Positions 9,033-16,180 of a stretch of 64,000 nucleotides of DNA are shown piece after piece (position 1 is the first letter of the stretch; every line of letters begins with the position of its first letter). Where the stretch lies: assembly GCF_030323865.1 (NCBI RefSeq), contig NZ_CP066362.1:3534001-3598000 (forward strand), read 5' to 3'. The notes under the pieces are model-generated. The model was not told the DNA's origin. It ran no database searches and saw only the letters and a program-made list of their open reading frames with translations. Position numbers and translations under genes: made by a program. Origin of the DNA: Pseudarthrobacter defluvii. GTDB taxonomy: Bacteria; Actinomycetota; Actinomycetes; Actinomycetales; Micrococcaceae.

Positions 9033-9077
9033 GGTGAGCGGACGACGGCGGGACGTGCCCGCCGTCGTCCGCTCACC
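9033..9077. terminator. 20-bp-stem hairpin, recurrent palindrome copy A
   Basis: A perfect 20-bp stem with a five-base ACGTG loop lies between the SRPBCC gene end (9112) and the start of the DUF1992 gene (8970). The inner arm is GGACGACGGCGGG, paired with CCCGCCGTCGTCC, which recurs at 24652, 54204, 61359 and in degenerate form at 13376. It probably terminates the ArsR/SRPBCC operon. Confidence 0.75.
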
Positions 9078-9111
9078 GGGCGCCACGGCACCGGTTGGCA
9101 GCGCGGTGAAA

Positions 9112-9609
9112 TCAGGCGTTGGCGTGCTCGGCGAGGATGCCATCGATCTGGCCGACGGCTTCCTTGAGGCCCTCCTCCATGCCCATCTGCATCATCTGAT
9201 CCAGCTGTTCCTCGGACTCGAACCTGGACAGGATGGTCATGCGCGTCCGCTCAGCCAGAGGTTCCAGGGTCACCGTGGCGTGGCTGACGCCGAACTCCCC
9301 TGTCGGGTTACCGTCGCTGTCCGCGAAGCCGTCGTTGAATTCCAGCTGCCGCGGCGCCTCGATGGCAGTGAATTCCCACCAACCGTGGAACTTTTCCCCT
9401 TCGGGACTTGTCATGTAGTACTTGGCCTTGCCGCCAGGCACGAAGTCGTGGTGATGGAACGTGGCGGGATAGGTGGGCGGTCCCCACCACCGCTCAAGCT
9501 GGCGCGGGTCTTCCCAGAGCTGCCAGACGCGTTCGACTCCGGCGTCGAACTCGGCAACAACGGTGAGGCTCAGGGCCTCCGGATTCTTTTCCGTACTGAT
9601 GACTGTCAT
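9112..9609 (-). CDS. SRPBCC (AHSA1-like) domain protein
   Basis: A 165-residue START-fold protein of the activator-of-Hsp90-ATPase-like group. WQLWEDPRQLERWWGPPTY near the N-terminus and GWWEFTAIEAPRQLEFNDGF in the middle are typical. It is the second gene of an operon with an ArsR repressor, 12 bases downstream, an arrangement widespread in actinobacteria. The ligand and enzymatic role of this group are generally unknown. A second similar pair lies at 59508-60226. Confidence 0.9.
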   Translation of the reverse strand: MTVISTEKNPEALSLTVVAEFDAGVERVWQLWEDPRQLERWWGPPTYPATFHHHDFVPGGKAKYYMTSPEGEKFHGWWEFTAIEAPRQLEFNDGFADSDGNPTGEFGVSHATVTLEPLAERTRMTILSRFESEEQLDQMMQMGMEEGLKEAVGQIDGILAEHANA

Positions 9610-9621
9610 GGCAATGCCGTC

Positions 9622-9954
9622 CTAACCTTCAGCGAGAATGTCTGCCATCGTGGCGGCGCGCTGCCGCCAGACCTGTTCATATTCGTCGAGCAGCCGCCGG
9701 GCCTTTTGCAGTCCTTCATGATTGCCGTGCACGATCTGCTCCCTTCCGCGCTTTTCCTTGGTTACCAAAGATGCGCGCTCCAACACCGCCACATGCTTTT
9801 GTACGGCGGCAAAACTCATGGCGTAGAGGGCCGCCAAGCCGGAGACGGAGTACTCGCCCACGGTGACCCGGCGGACAATGTCCCGCCGGGTGGAATCCGC
9901 GAACGCCTGGAAGAGGCGGTCCACTTCGGTCTCACTGAGCTGATCTACAACCAT
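9622..9954 (-). CDS. ArsR family transcriptional repressor
   Basis: A 110-residue winged-helix protein. FQAFADSTRRDIVRRV leads into a recognition region YAMSFAAVQKHVAVLERASL and the wing KEKRGREQIVHGN. No metal-binding Cys box is seen, as is usual for repressors paired with SRPBCC proteins. The start codon lies inside a perfect inverted repeat (9946-9963), so autorepression by blocking initiation is likely. It is divergent from the S51 peptidase gene, which may share the control region. Confidence 0.9.
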   Translation of the reverse strand: MVVDQLSETEVDRLFQAFADSTRRDIVRRVTVGEYSVSGLAALYAMSFAAVQKHVAVLERASLVTKEKRGREQIVHGNHEGLQKARRLLDEYEQVWRQRAATMADILAEG

Positions 9955-9963
9955 TTGGTTGTA
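9946..9963. promoter_or_regulatory. ArsR operator overlapping the start codon
   Basis: TACAACCA TT TGGTTGTA is an inverted repeat with perfect 8-base arms. The arsR-like ATG (9954-9952 on the minus strand) is inside it. This is the shape of dyad bound by ArsR-type dimers; the match to this repressor is inferred from position. Confidence 0.7.
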
Positions 9964-10057
9964 CGATAGTCCCGCGCGGGCGTGGCGTCAACGGGATTCG
10001 TGCACAAATCGCGGCGGTGCCCGAAGGACGGAGAGCCGTGCCGGTATCTTGGGGCAC

Positions 10058-10786
10058 ATGAGCATCTTCCTTGCCGGTGCCGGCCCGGATCCGGAGGCCT
10101 TTCCGGGCGTCTTTGACGCGTTCGCGGATGAAGTCCGGCAGCGCGCCGGGCAGGACCAGGCTTCCCGCATTGCCATGGCCGTGTTTGGCGCAGGGGTCAA
10201 CCTGCAGGATGTGGCGGCCGCCTACACAGAACCCCTGCAGTCGCGGATGGAGTGCGGGATAGTGATTGTTCCGCTGGTGCCGGGCAAGCCTGCGGATCCC
10301 GCCGCTTTTGACGGAGTCGACGGCGTGGTGGTGGGCGGCGGGCTGACGCCCGGTTACTGGGAAGGCCTCCACCCCGCGGCCACCGCCATTTCCAAACTCG
10401 TCACTGGGGGCGTTCCCTACCTGGGATTCTCCGCCGGGGCCATGGTGGCGCCTGCCCTGGCCCTGATCGGCGGCTACCAGATCAACGGGATGGAGGTCTG
10501 CGGGGAAGAATGCTCCGAAGGCCTGGATTCCGTGGCTCTCCGTAAGGGCCTGGGGCTGGTCCCGTTCACAGTGGATGTGCACGCCGCCCAGGCCGGCACG
10601 CTGAGCCGGGCCGTTGGTGCCGTGGCTGCCGGGCTGGCGGAGTGGGCAGTGGCCATCGACGAGGACACGGCAGTGGTGGTGGAATCAGCGGGCGACGAGG
10701 GCTACAAGGTCATGGGCACCGGGAACTGCTGGGACATCCGCGGCACCGGGGGCGCCACGGAGGTCTCCGTCAGGACAGGCGACTGA
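10058..10786 (+). CDS. Peptidase S51-like (dipeptidase E / cyanophycinase fold) protein
   Basis: A 242-residue protein of the class I glutamine-amidotransferase-like fold. The nucleophile elbow LGFSAGAMVAP places Ser125, as in peptidase S51 (dipeptidase E, cyanophycinase). The Ser nucleophile rather than Cys supports peptidase over amidotransferase. The ATG at 10058 is taken because the family-like sequence MSIFLAGAGPDPEAF begins there; an upstream frame from 9959 overlaps the ArsR operator and has no family features. Substrate is unknown; Type 1 glutamine amidotransferase-like is the safer family label. Confidence 0.75.
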   Translation: MSIFLAGAGPDPEAFPGVFDAFADEVRQRAGQDQASRIAMAVFGAGVNLQDVAAAYTEPLQSRMECGIVIVPLVPGKPADPAAFDGVDGVVVGGGLTPGYWEGLHPAATAISKLVTGGVPYLGFSAGAMVAPALALIGGYQINGMEVCGEECSEGLDSVALRKGLGLVPFTVDVHAAQAGTLSRAVGAVAAGLAEWAVAIDEDTAVVVESAGDEGYKVMGTGNCWDIRGTGGATEVSVRTGD

Positions 10787-10820
10787 GTTAGCCGCGGGAT
10801 GGTTTCCCGGACCATCCGGG

Positions 10821-11555
10821 CTATCCGTCGAAGTGGGTCCTGGCACTGCTGCCCGACAACTGCTCAATCAGCTCGCCGGCCACATCCCGGAGCTTCCGGT
10901 TGCGGTTGCTGGAGACCTTGGTGAGGATTTCCATCGCTTCTTCCTGGGAACACCGGTTCTGCGCCATGATCACCCCGCAGGCCAAGTTGATGGCGGTGCG
11001 GCTTTGCATTGCCGCTTCGAGGTCGTCGGCCCTGCTCTGCGCGTTGTTGATGCGAACGGAAAGATTCAGGGTGTTGTGGGCGGCAGCGGCGAAACCCACG
11101 GCCTTGTCATAAACGTCAGCGGTGAACACGCCGGGCTTCGTGGCAAAGAAGTTCAGGGCAGCACTGGCGTCGCCCGTGATCTCCAGCGGCACACCCAACG
11201 TACTGCGCACGTTATGCTCAGCGAGCCGGCGGTTCAGTGCCTGCCACCGCGGGTCCCTGTCGACGTCGTCGATGATTACGGGGGCCATCTCCCTGAGCGC
11301 CCGGATGCAGGGGCCGTCACCCAACTCCTGCTCGATATGGTCCAGCTCAATCGCCCGTGCACTGCTGCCGGCAGCCGTTGCAGGCCTGCGTTTTACTTTT
11401 AGCGTGACTGCGCACTCAATCGTGTCCCCGGCAGCTTCAGACACCGCGGCGGCGGCAAGGCTGGACAGGCCGGAAAGGAACTCAACCCCATTCTCCGAGC
11501 CCACCAGGATGCTCTGAAGTTCCTGCACAGATCCATGGTCAGATGAACTCGACAT
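10821..11555 (-). CDS. GAF and ANTAR domain regulator
   Basis: A 244-residue regulator. A GAF sensor domain spans about residues 25-165 (LGDGPCIRALREMAPVIIDDV). A C-terminal ANTAR RNA-binding domain spans about 175-235 (AINLACGVIMAQNRCSQEEAMEIL). ANTAR domains bind paired hairpins in mRNA leaders to prevent termination. The signal and target transcript are unknown. It is divergent from a second GAF-ANTAR gene at 12174-12938 with closely similar architecture, suggesting local duplication. Confidence 0.92.
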   Translation of the reverse strand: MSSSSDHGSVQELQSILVGSENGVEFLSGLSSLAAAAVSEAAGDTIECAVTLKVKRRPATAAGSSARAIELDHIEQELGDGPCIRALREMAPVIIDDVDRDPRWQALNRRLAEHNVRSTLGVPLEITGDASAALNFFATKPGVFTADVYDKAVGFAAAAHNTLNLSVRINNAQSRADDLEAAMQSRTAINLACGVIMAQNRCSQEEAMEILTKVSSNRNRKLRDVAGELIEQLSGSSARTHFDG

Positions 11556-11782
11556 TCGCCAAGCTTACGTGAGTTCACGCGGCTGGGGGCTGCTCCTGCC
11601 CGGCGAACCTGAAGCAAATAAGTTCCTGTATCAGAAACCCGCCAAGGGGCGTAGTGTCCAAGGTAGGAGATTTCGGGATGGGGGACACGGTCCGGGGGTT
11701 GAATATACGGGCCGTCCCGCGCCAAGAGCGGCGGCCGCTAGCCGGGACCTAAACTTTCAGGCGTAACCAGGATCGAGGCCTT

Positions 11783-11929
11783 ATGGCCACCTACCATCCA
11801 CCAGCAGCCCGCAAAGGGCACCCGAGCCTTCCGCCTGAAGATGCCTTCATCCGCGCCGGCGCACCGCTGCCCGGGTCCTCGCCGGGGGCAGCGGCAGTTG
11901 CCGCGCCCGCAACCGGAGCGCACTCGTGA
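11783..11929 (+). CDS. Small 48-residue protein upstream of a GAF-ANTAR operon
   Basis: A short frame starts at ATG 11783 with GAGG four bases before it. It ends in a TGA that overlaps the GTG start of the next gene (GTGA). The product is Pro/Ala-rich with MATYHPPAARKGHPSLPPED at the start and no membrane segment. The coupling to the next gene and the codon style support translation, but it could be only a leader peptide. No family is recognised. Confidence 0.45.
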   Translation: MATYHPPAARKGHPSLPPEDAFIRAGAPLPGSSPGAAAVAAPATGAHS

Positions 11930-12177
11930 ACGCCGACTGGACAGGGGGCCCGGACCACCTGCTGGAAGCCGACGAGCAGCGGCGGGCAGTAGCCCAGCGT
12001 TTCCATCAGGGCGGGGTCCCGCTGATCAAACTGTGGACCTACTACTTCGGCCTCGGCGGCGATGCCGACGAAATGTCGCTGGACGCCTACCTCAACGAGG
12101 CCCTGCACCTGCCGGCCGCCCAGGTGGGGCTGATTTCCACTGCCATGACGGAGTTGACCCCGGATGAAGACGAATGA
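11926..12177 (+). CDS. Conserved small acidic protein, ANTAR operon
   Basis: An 83-residue acidic protein starting at GTG 11926. It contains GVPLIKLWTYYFGLGG and a helical, Leu-rich second half ending DEDE. No catalytic motif or membrane segment is present and I do not recognise the family. Both its ends are coupled: GTGA overlap with the 48-residue frame upstream and ATGA overlap with the GAF-ANTAR gene downstream. It is therefore probably a partner or co-regulated product of that regulator. Confidence 0.75.
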   Translation: MNADWTGGPDHLLEADEQRRAVAQRFHQGGVPLIKLWTYYFGLGGDADEMSLDAYLNEALHLPAAQVGLISTAMTELTPDEDE

Positions 12178-12938
12178 CCGGCAACGAAGGCTCTCCCCGG
12201 AAGCTTGACGGCACGGCCCCGGCCACCACCGATCCGTCACTCCAGGAGTTGGTGCTGGAAAGCCGGGACATCCAGGCCTTCCTTGCGGACCTGGCCATCC
12301 TGGCGGCTTCGCGGCTCTCCGTCCCAGGCAACACGATTCACAGCGGTGTCACGGTCCTCCGGCACCGGAAGCCCGAGGCGGTGGCAGCGAGCGACGCCGC
12401 CGCCAAAGCACTTGACGAGCTGCAGAACGGATTTGGCCAGGGTCCGTGCCTCACTGCGCTCCGCCGCAAGACCACCCTCCTTGTGCCTGACCTCGCCGCC
12501 GAGACCCGCTGGCGGCCCTACGTGCGGACGGCCATGGAGCATGGTGTGTCATCAATCCTTGCGGTCCCGCTGGACCTTGCGGGGGACGCCGAAGCAGTGC
12601 TGAATCTCTACTCGGGCTGCAGCAACGGGTTCAGCAGCGAGGACATAGCCGCTGCGGAGCTGTTCGCCGGACAAGCGGCAAGCTCCCTGCGGCTGATCCT
12701 GCGGATTTCCCAGCTCAGCGACGCCCGGAATGACCTGTCCGCTGCCATGCAGTCGCGGACTGTGATCGACATGGCCATCGGGGCAATCATGGCCCAGAAC
12801 CGCTGCGACCGGGACACCGCCTTCACCATCCTGACGCGGACCTCGAGCGCCAGGAACGCCAAGCTCCGGGAGGTGGCCGCAGCGGTCATCATGTCCATCT
12901 CAGGGGAAGCAGGGATCTCCACCCATTTCGAGGAATAG
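12174..12938 (+). CDS. GAF and ANTAR domain regulator
   Basis: A 254-residue protein with a GAF domain (about residues 30-170, containing GFGQGPCLTALRRKTTLLV) and a C-terminal ANTAR domain (about 185-245, containing AIGAIMAQNRCDRDTAF). It is the last gene of a three-frame coupled unit. It closely parallels the divergent regulator at 10821-11555; the shared LSAAMQSRT/LEAAMQSRT linker suggests duplication. It probably acts as a transcription antiterminator responding to a small-molecule or redox signal. Confidence 0.92.
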   Translation: MTGNEGSPRKLDGTAPATTDPSLQELVLESRDIQAFLADLAILAASRLSVPGNTIHSGVTVLRHRKPEAVAASDAAAKALDELQNGFGQGPCLTALRRKTTLLVPDLAAETRWRPYVRTAMEHGVSSILAVPLDLAGDAEAVLNLYSGCSNGFSSEDIAAAELFAGQAASSLRLILRISQLSDARNDLSAAMQSRTVIDMAIGAIMAQNRCDRDTAFTILTRTSSARNAKLREVAAAVIMSISGEAGISTHFEE

Positions 12939-13168
12939 CAGCTGTGTCGCCGCTCACACGTGATGAGATTCACTTGCAATAAACGCCGCATTTGGTTGTG
13001 GCCTCTCAATCGGCATGGGCACTATGGATGCGCAGGGCCGGAAACCATCCGCCCTTGACATCCTGGTGACGCAACGAGGCCCACCGGTGAGCGCAGGCCA
13101 CCGACTCTCCGAGCGCGGACAGGCCACCGCCGGCAGACAACCGGCTAGATACAGGAAAGTACTGAACA

Positions 13169-13363
13169 ATGACGTTTAACACTGCCGAATCCGTGACGCT
13201 GAAGATCTGGGACCGCGCGTCGCTCCACGAGACCCTCGATTCCGCGGTCTCCGACCTCTCCTCCCGCCACAACACCACCACCTGCCGCATTGCAGTCCAC
13301 TGCAGCGGGCCGAACACCTTCACGCTGAGCGTGCGCGGCGACGAGCCGGCACTGGCGCTTTAA
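13169..13363 (+). CDS. Small hypothetical protein
   Basis: A 64-residue frame with ACAGGAAAG before the ATG and a strong hairpin 12 bases after the stop. The sequence begins MTFNTAESVTLKIWDRA and alternates polar and hydrophobic residues, with two cysteines near the middle. No family is recognised. The preceding 230 bases (12939-13168) show no convincing gene. A tight terminator directly after it supports a real short transcription unit. Confidence 0.6.
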   Translation: MTFNTAESVTLKIWDRASLHETLDSAVSDLSSRHNTTTCRIAVHCSGPNTFTLSVRGDEPALAL

Positions 13364-13375
13364 GCAGCCCCAAGC

Positions 13376-13424
13376 AAAGGGCGCGGACGACGGCGGGACC
13401 CACCCGGCGTCGGCCGCGCCCTTT
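13376..13424 (+). terminator. Hairpin, degenerate copy of the recurrent palindrome
   Basis: Outer arms AAAGGGCGCGG and CCGCGCCCTTT pair perfectly. Inner arms CGACG and CGTCG, and CGGG and CCCG, pair with two mismatches, around an ACCCA loop. The left arm contains intact GGACGACGGCGGG while the right arm has diverged. It follows the 64-residue gene by 12 bases and ends in CTTT, consistent with a terminator. Confidence 0.7.
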
Positions 13425-13442
13425 CTGCTGCCCCGAAACAAA

Positions 13443-13458
13443 AGTGACAACGATCACA
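13443..13458. promoter_or_regulatory. CRP/GlxR-like site upstream of the Asp23 array
   Basis: AGTGACAACGATCACA fits the TGTGA-N6-TCACA pattern bound by CRP-family regulators with one mismatch in the left half. It sits about 100 bases before the first Asp23 gene. The assignment is by pattern only. Confidence 0.35.
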
Positions 13459-13522
13459 TAACTTTCTGCGTGACGTTTCCCTTCCTGCCTGCGTCCTTAC
13501 CTGTGAGGGCGCACGAGGCGCC

Positions 13523-13539
13523 CTGGAACGCTGTTCCAG
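13523..13539. promoter_or_regulatory. Perfect palindrome in the leader of the Asp23 array
   Basis: CTGGAAC GCT GTTCCAG is a perfect 7-3-7 inverted repeat ending 20 bases before the first Asp23 start and just before its AAGGAG ribosome binding site. It could be an operator or an mRNA hairpin affecting translation. The GGAAC element is also reminiscent of ECF sigma -35 boxes, and an ECF sigma gene lies in the same array. Confidence 0.45.
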
Positions 13540-13559
13540 AACGAAAAGGAGCGACGGAA

Positions 13560-14039
13560 ATGACCACGCAGACCCAAACCCCCGCAACGGTCCAGCAGAA
13601 GACGGCGGCTGCCGCCCCCACCCACGAACTTTCCTCCGGCAACGGCCAGGACGGCCGTGGACGTACCACCGTGGCGGACGGCGTGGTGGCCAAGATCGCC
13701 GGCATCGCCATCCAGGAGATCGAAGGGGTGCACGCCCTGGGCGGCGGCGCAGCCCGGGCCCTGGGAACCCTTCGCGAAAAGGTGGGCCAGAAAGACCTCA
13801 CCCAGGGCGTCAGCGTCGAGGTGGGCCAGACCCAGGTTGCCGTGGACGTGACCCTCGTCGTGGAGTACCCGCACCCCCTGCAGCAGGTGGCGGACAACGC
13901 CCGGGACGCCGTCTACTCGGCAGTGGAGGACCTGGTGGGAATGGAGGTCACCGAGGTCAACATCACCATCACGGACATCCACGTCCCGTCCGACGAAGAC
14001 GACTCGGATGACGCCGCCCGCGAACCGAGGGTTGCATGA
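13560..14039 (+). CDS. Asp23/Gls24 family envelope stress protein
   Basis: A 159-residue protein with an Asp23/Gls24 domain from about residue 35: TTVADGVVAKIAGIAIQEI, then VDVTLVVEYPHPLQQVA and EVTEVNITITDIHVPSDE. The N-terminal 35 residues are low-complexity Thr/Ala/Gln and the tail is acidic. ATG 13560 follows AAGGAG. Asp23 proteins are cytoplasmic but held at the membrane by AmaP-type anchors and are linked to alkaline and envelope stress. It heads an array with 4-base overlaps between most genes. Confidence 0.93.
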   Translation: MTTQTQTPATVQQKTAAAAPTHELSSGNGQDGRGRTTVADGVVAKIAGIAIQEIEGVHALGGGAARALGTLREKVGQKDLTQGVSVEVGQTQVAVDVTLVVEYPHPLQQVADNARDAVYSAVEDLVGMEVTEVNITITDIHVPSDEDDSDDAAREPRVA

Positions 14040-14227
14040 GCCCCCTGGCAGCCGGCACCGCAGCCGGAGCCGTCCTGGCTCTGGCCGCCCTGGCCTTCGG
14101 CTTCTGGGGGTTCCTGCTCACGGCGGTCTTCATGGGAATCGGAGCCGTCCTGGGCAGGGCCGCGGAAGGCAGGCTGGACCTCGGCGCCGTGCTGGACGCC
14201 CTGCGCGGCCGCCGCTCGTCATCGTGA
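14036..14227 (+). CDS. Small membrane protein (DUF2273-like)
   Basis: A 63-residue protein with two hydrophobic stretches (AAGTAAGAVLALAALAFGFW and GFLLTAVFMGIGAVLG) and a basic tail ending RGRRSSS. This is the usual companion of Asp23 genes, resembling DUF2273. The start overlaps the previous stop (ATGA) and its own stop overlaps the next GTG. It is probably an anchor or accessory for Asp23 at the membrane. Confidence 0.8.
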   Translation: MSPLAAGTAAGAVLALAALAFGFWGFLLTAVFMGIGAVLGRAAEGRLDLGAVLDALRGRRSSS

Positions 14228-14598
14228 CCGCGCCACGGCCGGCCACGCAGGGCCACACCCGCATCGCACCGGCAGCACTGCGGCACACCATCGAGGCGGT
14301 GGCCGCGGGCGCCTTCGGCGTCAGGCGCGGCGACGTGTCCGCCACCCTGGCGGACGACGCCGCAAAGCTGGGAGTGGACCTCTCGGTCAGGCTGCCGCCG
14401 CCACCGCTGCTCGGGACCGCGGGGCGGGGGCGGCAGTCAGTGATCGAACGGGCAAGCATCGCCCGGCTGAAGATCTCGTCCCTGGGTCAGCAGATCACCG
14501 GCCTGGACTGTGGCCGCATCAGCATCCGCATTGCCGGAGCAGGACGGTCCACCCCTGAACCCCGTGTGGACGCCAAACAGGACAGGAGGAAACCGTGA
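14224..14598 (+). CDS. Asp23/Gls24-like protein
   Basis: A 124-residue protein starting at GTG 14224, which overlaps the preceding TGA. HTRIAPAALRHTIEAVAAGA matches the start of an Asp23 domain and DDAAKLGVDLSVRLPPPPLL its strand region. Its C-terminal part is basic and lacks the ITITD-type ending of the first copy, so it is a divergent paralog. The stop overlaps the next GTG start. It is part of the envelope-stress array. Confidence 0.7.
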   Translation: MTAPRPATQGHTRIAPAALRHTIEAVAAGAFGVRRGDVSATLADDAAKLGVDLSVRLPPPPLLGTAGRGRQSVIERASIARLKISSLGQQITGLDCGRISIRIAGAGRSTPEPRVDAKQDRRKP

Positions 14599-15176
14599 AC
14601 CAGGCCGGGACCAACAGGCGGATCATCCGCCGGGAAACGCATTCATCGCGCGCCGGACTGTCCGCCCTCACAGCGGTGCTGGTGTTGGCCGCATGCCTGT
14701 GGCTCGGGACTGAAAGCATCCTCTCCCTGCTGGGGCAACCCGCACTGCTGGCATCCCCCGGGATGACCGCATCGCTCATCGCCCGAGTGCCGGAAGCGGT
14801 CACGCCGGCAGGCATGGTGGCAGGCGGGGCAGCTGTTGCCCTCGCGGGTGCCGCGCTGCTGCTCGCCGCGGTCACGGGCGGGAGACGCGGCCGGCGTGCC
14901 ATGCACAGCTACGGGAGTGCCCTGGTGGTGGACGACGAAGTAATCGCCGCCGCCATCTCACGCAGGGTGCGCCTGGCCGCCAACCTGGCCCCGGAGCAGG
15001 TGGCCACCGCCGTGACCCGGAACCGGGCGCTGGTAAGCGTCCGTCCGACGTCGGGCATCACGGTCGACCCGGATGCCCTCACCGCAGCGGCAACGGACGA
15101 AGTCACTGCCCTCCGCCTGCGCAAGGCCCTGGCGCCGCACGTGCGGATTGCCACGAAAGGAGCGGTGGGACGGTGA
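14595..15176 (+). CDS. Membrane protein, DUF6286-like, of the Asp23 array
   Basis: A 193-residue protein starting at GTG 14595. A basic N-terminus precedes a helix (about residues 20-47), and a second helix lies at about 75-95 (VAGGAAVALAGAALLLAAV). The C-terminal cytoplasmic domain contains SYGSALVVDDEVIAAAISRR, typical of DUF6286 proteins found with actinobacterial Asp23 genes. It probably anchors Asp23-type proteins to the membrane. Both ends overlap neighbouring genes by four bases. Confidence 0.75.
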   Translation: MNQAGTNRRIIRRETHSSRAGLSALTAVLVLAACLWLGTESILSLLGQPALLASPGMTASLIARVPEAVTPAGMVAGGAAVALAGAALLLAAVTGGRRGRRAMHSYGSALVVDDEVIAAAISRRVRLAANLAPEQVATAVTRNRALVSVRPTSGITVDPDALTAAATDEVTALRLRKALAPHVRIATKGAVGR

Positions 15177-15802
15177 ACAACACCAACAGGGCATTGAACA
15201 GGATCCTCCTGGCCATCACTGGGCTGGTACTGCTGCCGGCGGGAGTAATGGCGGCGGGTGCGGCCCTGGTCCCGGCCCTTGGGGAGCAGTGGAGCATCGT
15301 CACCTCAGGCCTGCTGGAAAGGTGGCGGCACCTGTTGGCCACGGCCCCTGCGCCGGATCCCCTGGGCAGCTGGTGGGCACTCGCCGTGCCGGCGCTGCCG
15401 CTCCTCGGCGCGGTGGCCAGTGTCGTGTGGCTGACCCGGCAGGGCGGCGGGCGGACCGGCACAGCGGCCCTGGCACAGGATCCGGAACTCGGGGACACGG
15501 CAGTGGACGTCTCCTACCTCGCAGCGGCAGTCGAGGAAGCGCTGGAAGGCAACCGGGCCGTCGTCGGGAGCTCCCTGACAGCGTGGCGAGGACGGGGAAA
15601 CCGCCGCAACAAACGGAACACGTCCCCCAAACTCCGGCTCAGGCTGCAGGCACGGAAGGGCGCCTCCCCGCGGGAGGTGGCAGACCTGGCCGAAGGACTG
15701 GTCAGCGGGATTGACGCGCTGCTGGGTCATCGCAGCACCGTCCTGGTCCCAATAGGAAGTGGACCCAGGACAAAGCTGGCCCGCGCACACCGCGCGGGCT
15801 AG
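15173..15802 (+). CDS. Alkaline shock membrane anchor (AmaP-like)
   Basis: A 209-residue protein from GTG 15173 with two membrane helices (about residues 10-35 and 65-87) and a cytoplasmic domain with VDVSYLAAAVEEALEGN and KLRLRLQARKGASPREVADL. This architecture matches AmaP, which tethers Asp23 to the membrane. The previous TGA overlaps the GTG. The next gene (CsbD) follows after 30 bases with its own ribosome binding site. Confidence 0.75.
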   Translation: MNNTNRALNRILLAITGLVLLPAGVMAAGAALVPALGEQWSIVTSGLLERWRHLLATAPAPDPLGSWWALAVPALPLLGAVASVVWLTRQGGGRTGTAALAQDPELGDTAVDVSYLAAAVEEALEGNRAVVGSSLTAWRGRGNRRNKRNTSPKLRLRLQARKGASPREVADLAEGLVSGIDALLGHRSTVLVPIGSGPRTKLARAHRAG

Positions 15803-15832
15803 AAAACACGAACCGATTGAAAGGAATTGACC

Positions 15833-16063
15833 ATGGGACTCGACGACAAGGTCAACAACGCGGCCACCAACCACCTTGGCGCGGCCAAGGAGGGCGCCGG
15901 GAAGTTGACCGGCAACGGGGAACTGGAACGCGAAGGCCAGCGCGACCAGGCCCAGGCCAAGCTGCAGGAGGCGGGCGAAAAGGTCAAGGATGCCGCCAAG
16001 GGCATCGGCAGCAACCTCAAGGATGCTGCGGCCAAGGTCAAAGAGGGCTTCAGCAAAGAGTAG
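15833..16063 (+). CDS. CsbD family stress protein
   Basis: A 76-residue, highly charged Lys/Ala/Gly-rich helical protein with GLDDKVNNAATNHLGAAKE and GNGELEREGQRDQAQAKLQ, the CsbD signature. ATG 15833 follows AAGGAA. CsbD proteins are induced by general stress in many bacteria and their molecular role is unknown. It sits inside the Asp23 array between the membrane anchor and the sigma factor. Confidence 0.93.
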   Translation: MGLDDKVNNAATNHLGAAKEGAGKLTGNGELEREGQRDQAQAKLQEAGEKVKDAAKGIGSNLKDAAAKVKEGFSKE

Positions 16064-16180
16064 CCGCTTCCTCTCCCAGCGGCAGGCCTGCGCTGCCTTC
16101 CCGGCGCGCAGGCCCGCCTGCCGCCCCTCAGGCGCTAGCGCCGATAGTGAAAGCAGAAACCGGTGACAGGAGCACCCTTG

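Noticed and set aside
13024..13179. A 51-residue plus-strand frame before the 64-residue protein, ending over its start
   Set aside because: No ribosome binding site, atypical codon use and no motif; kept only as a remote possibility.
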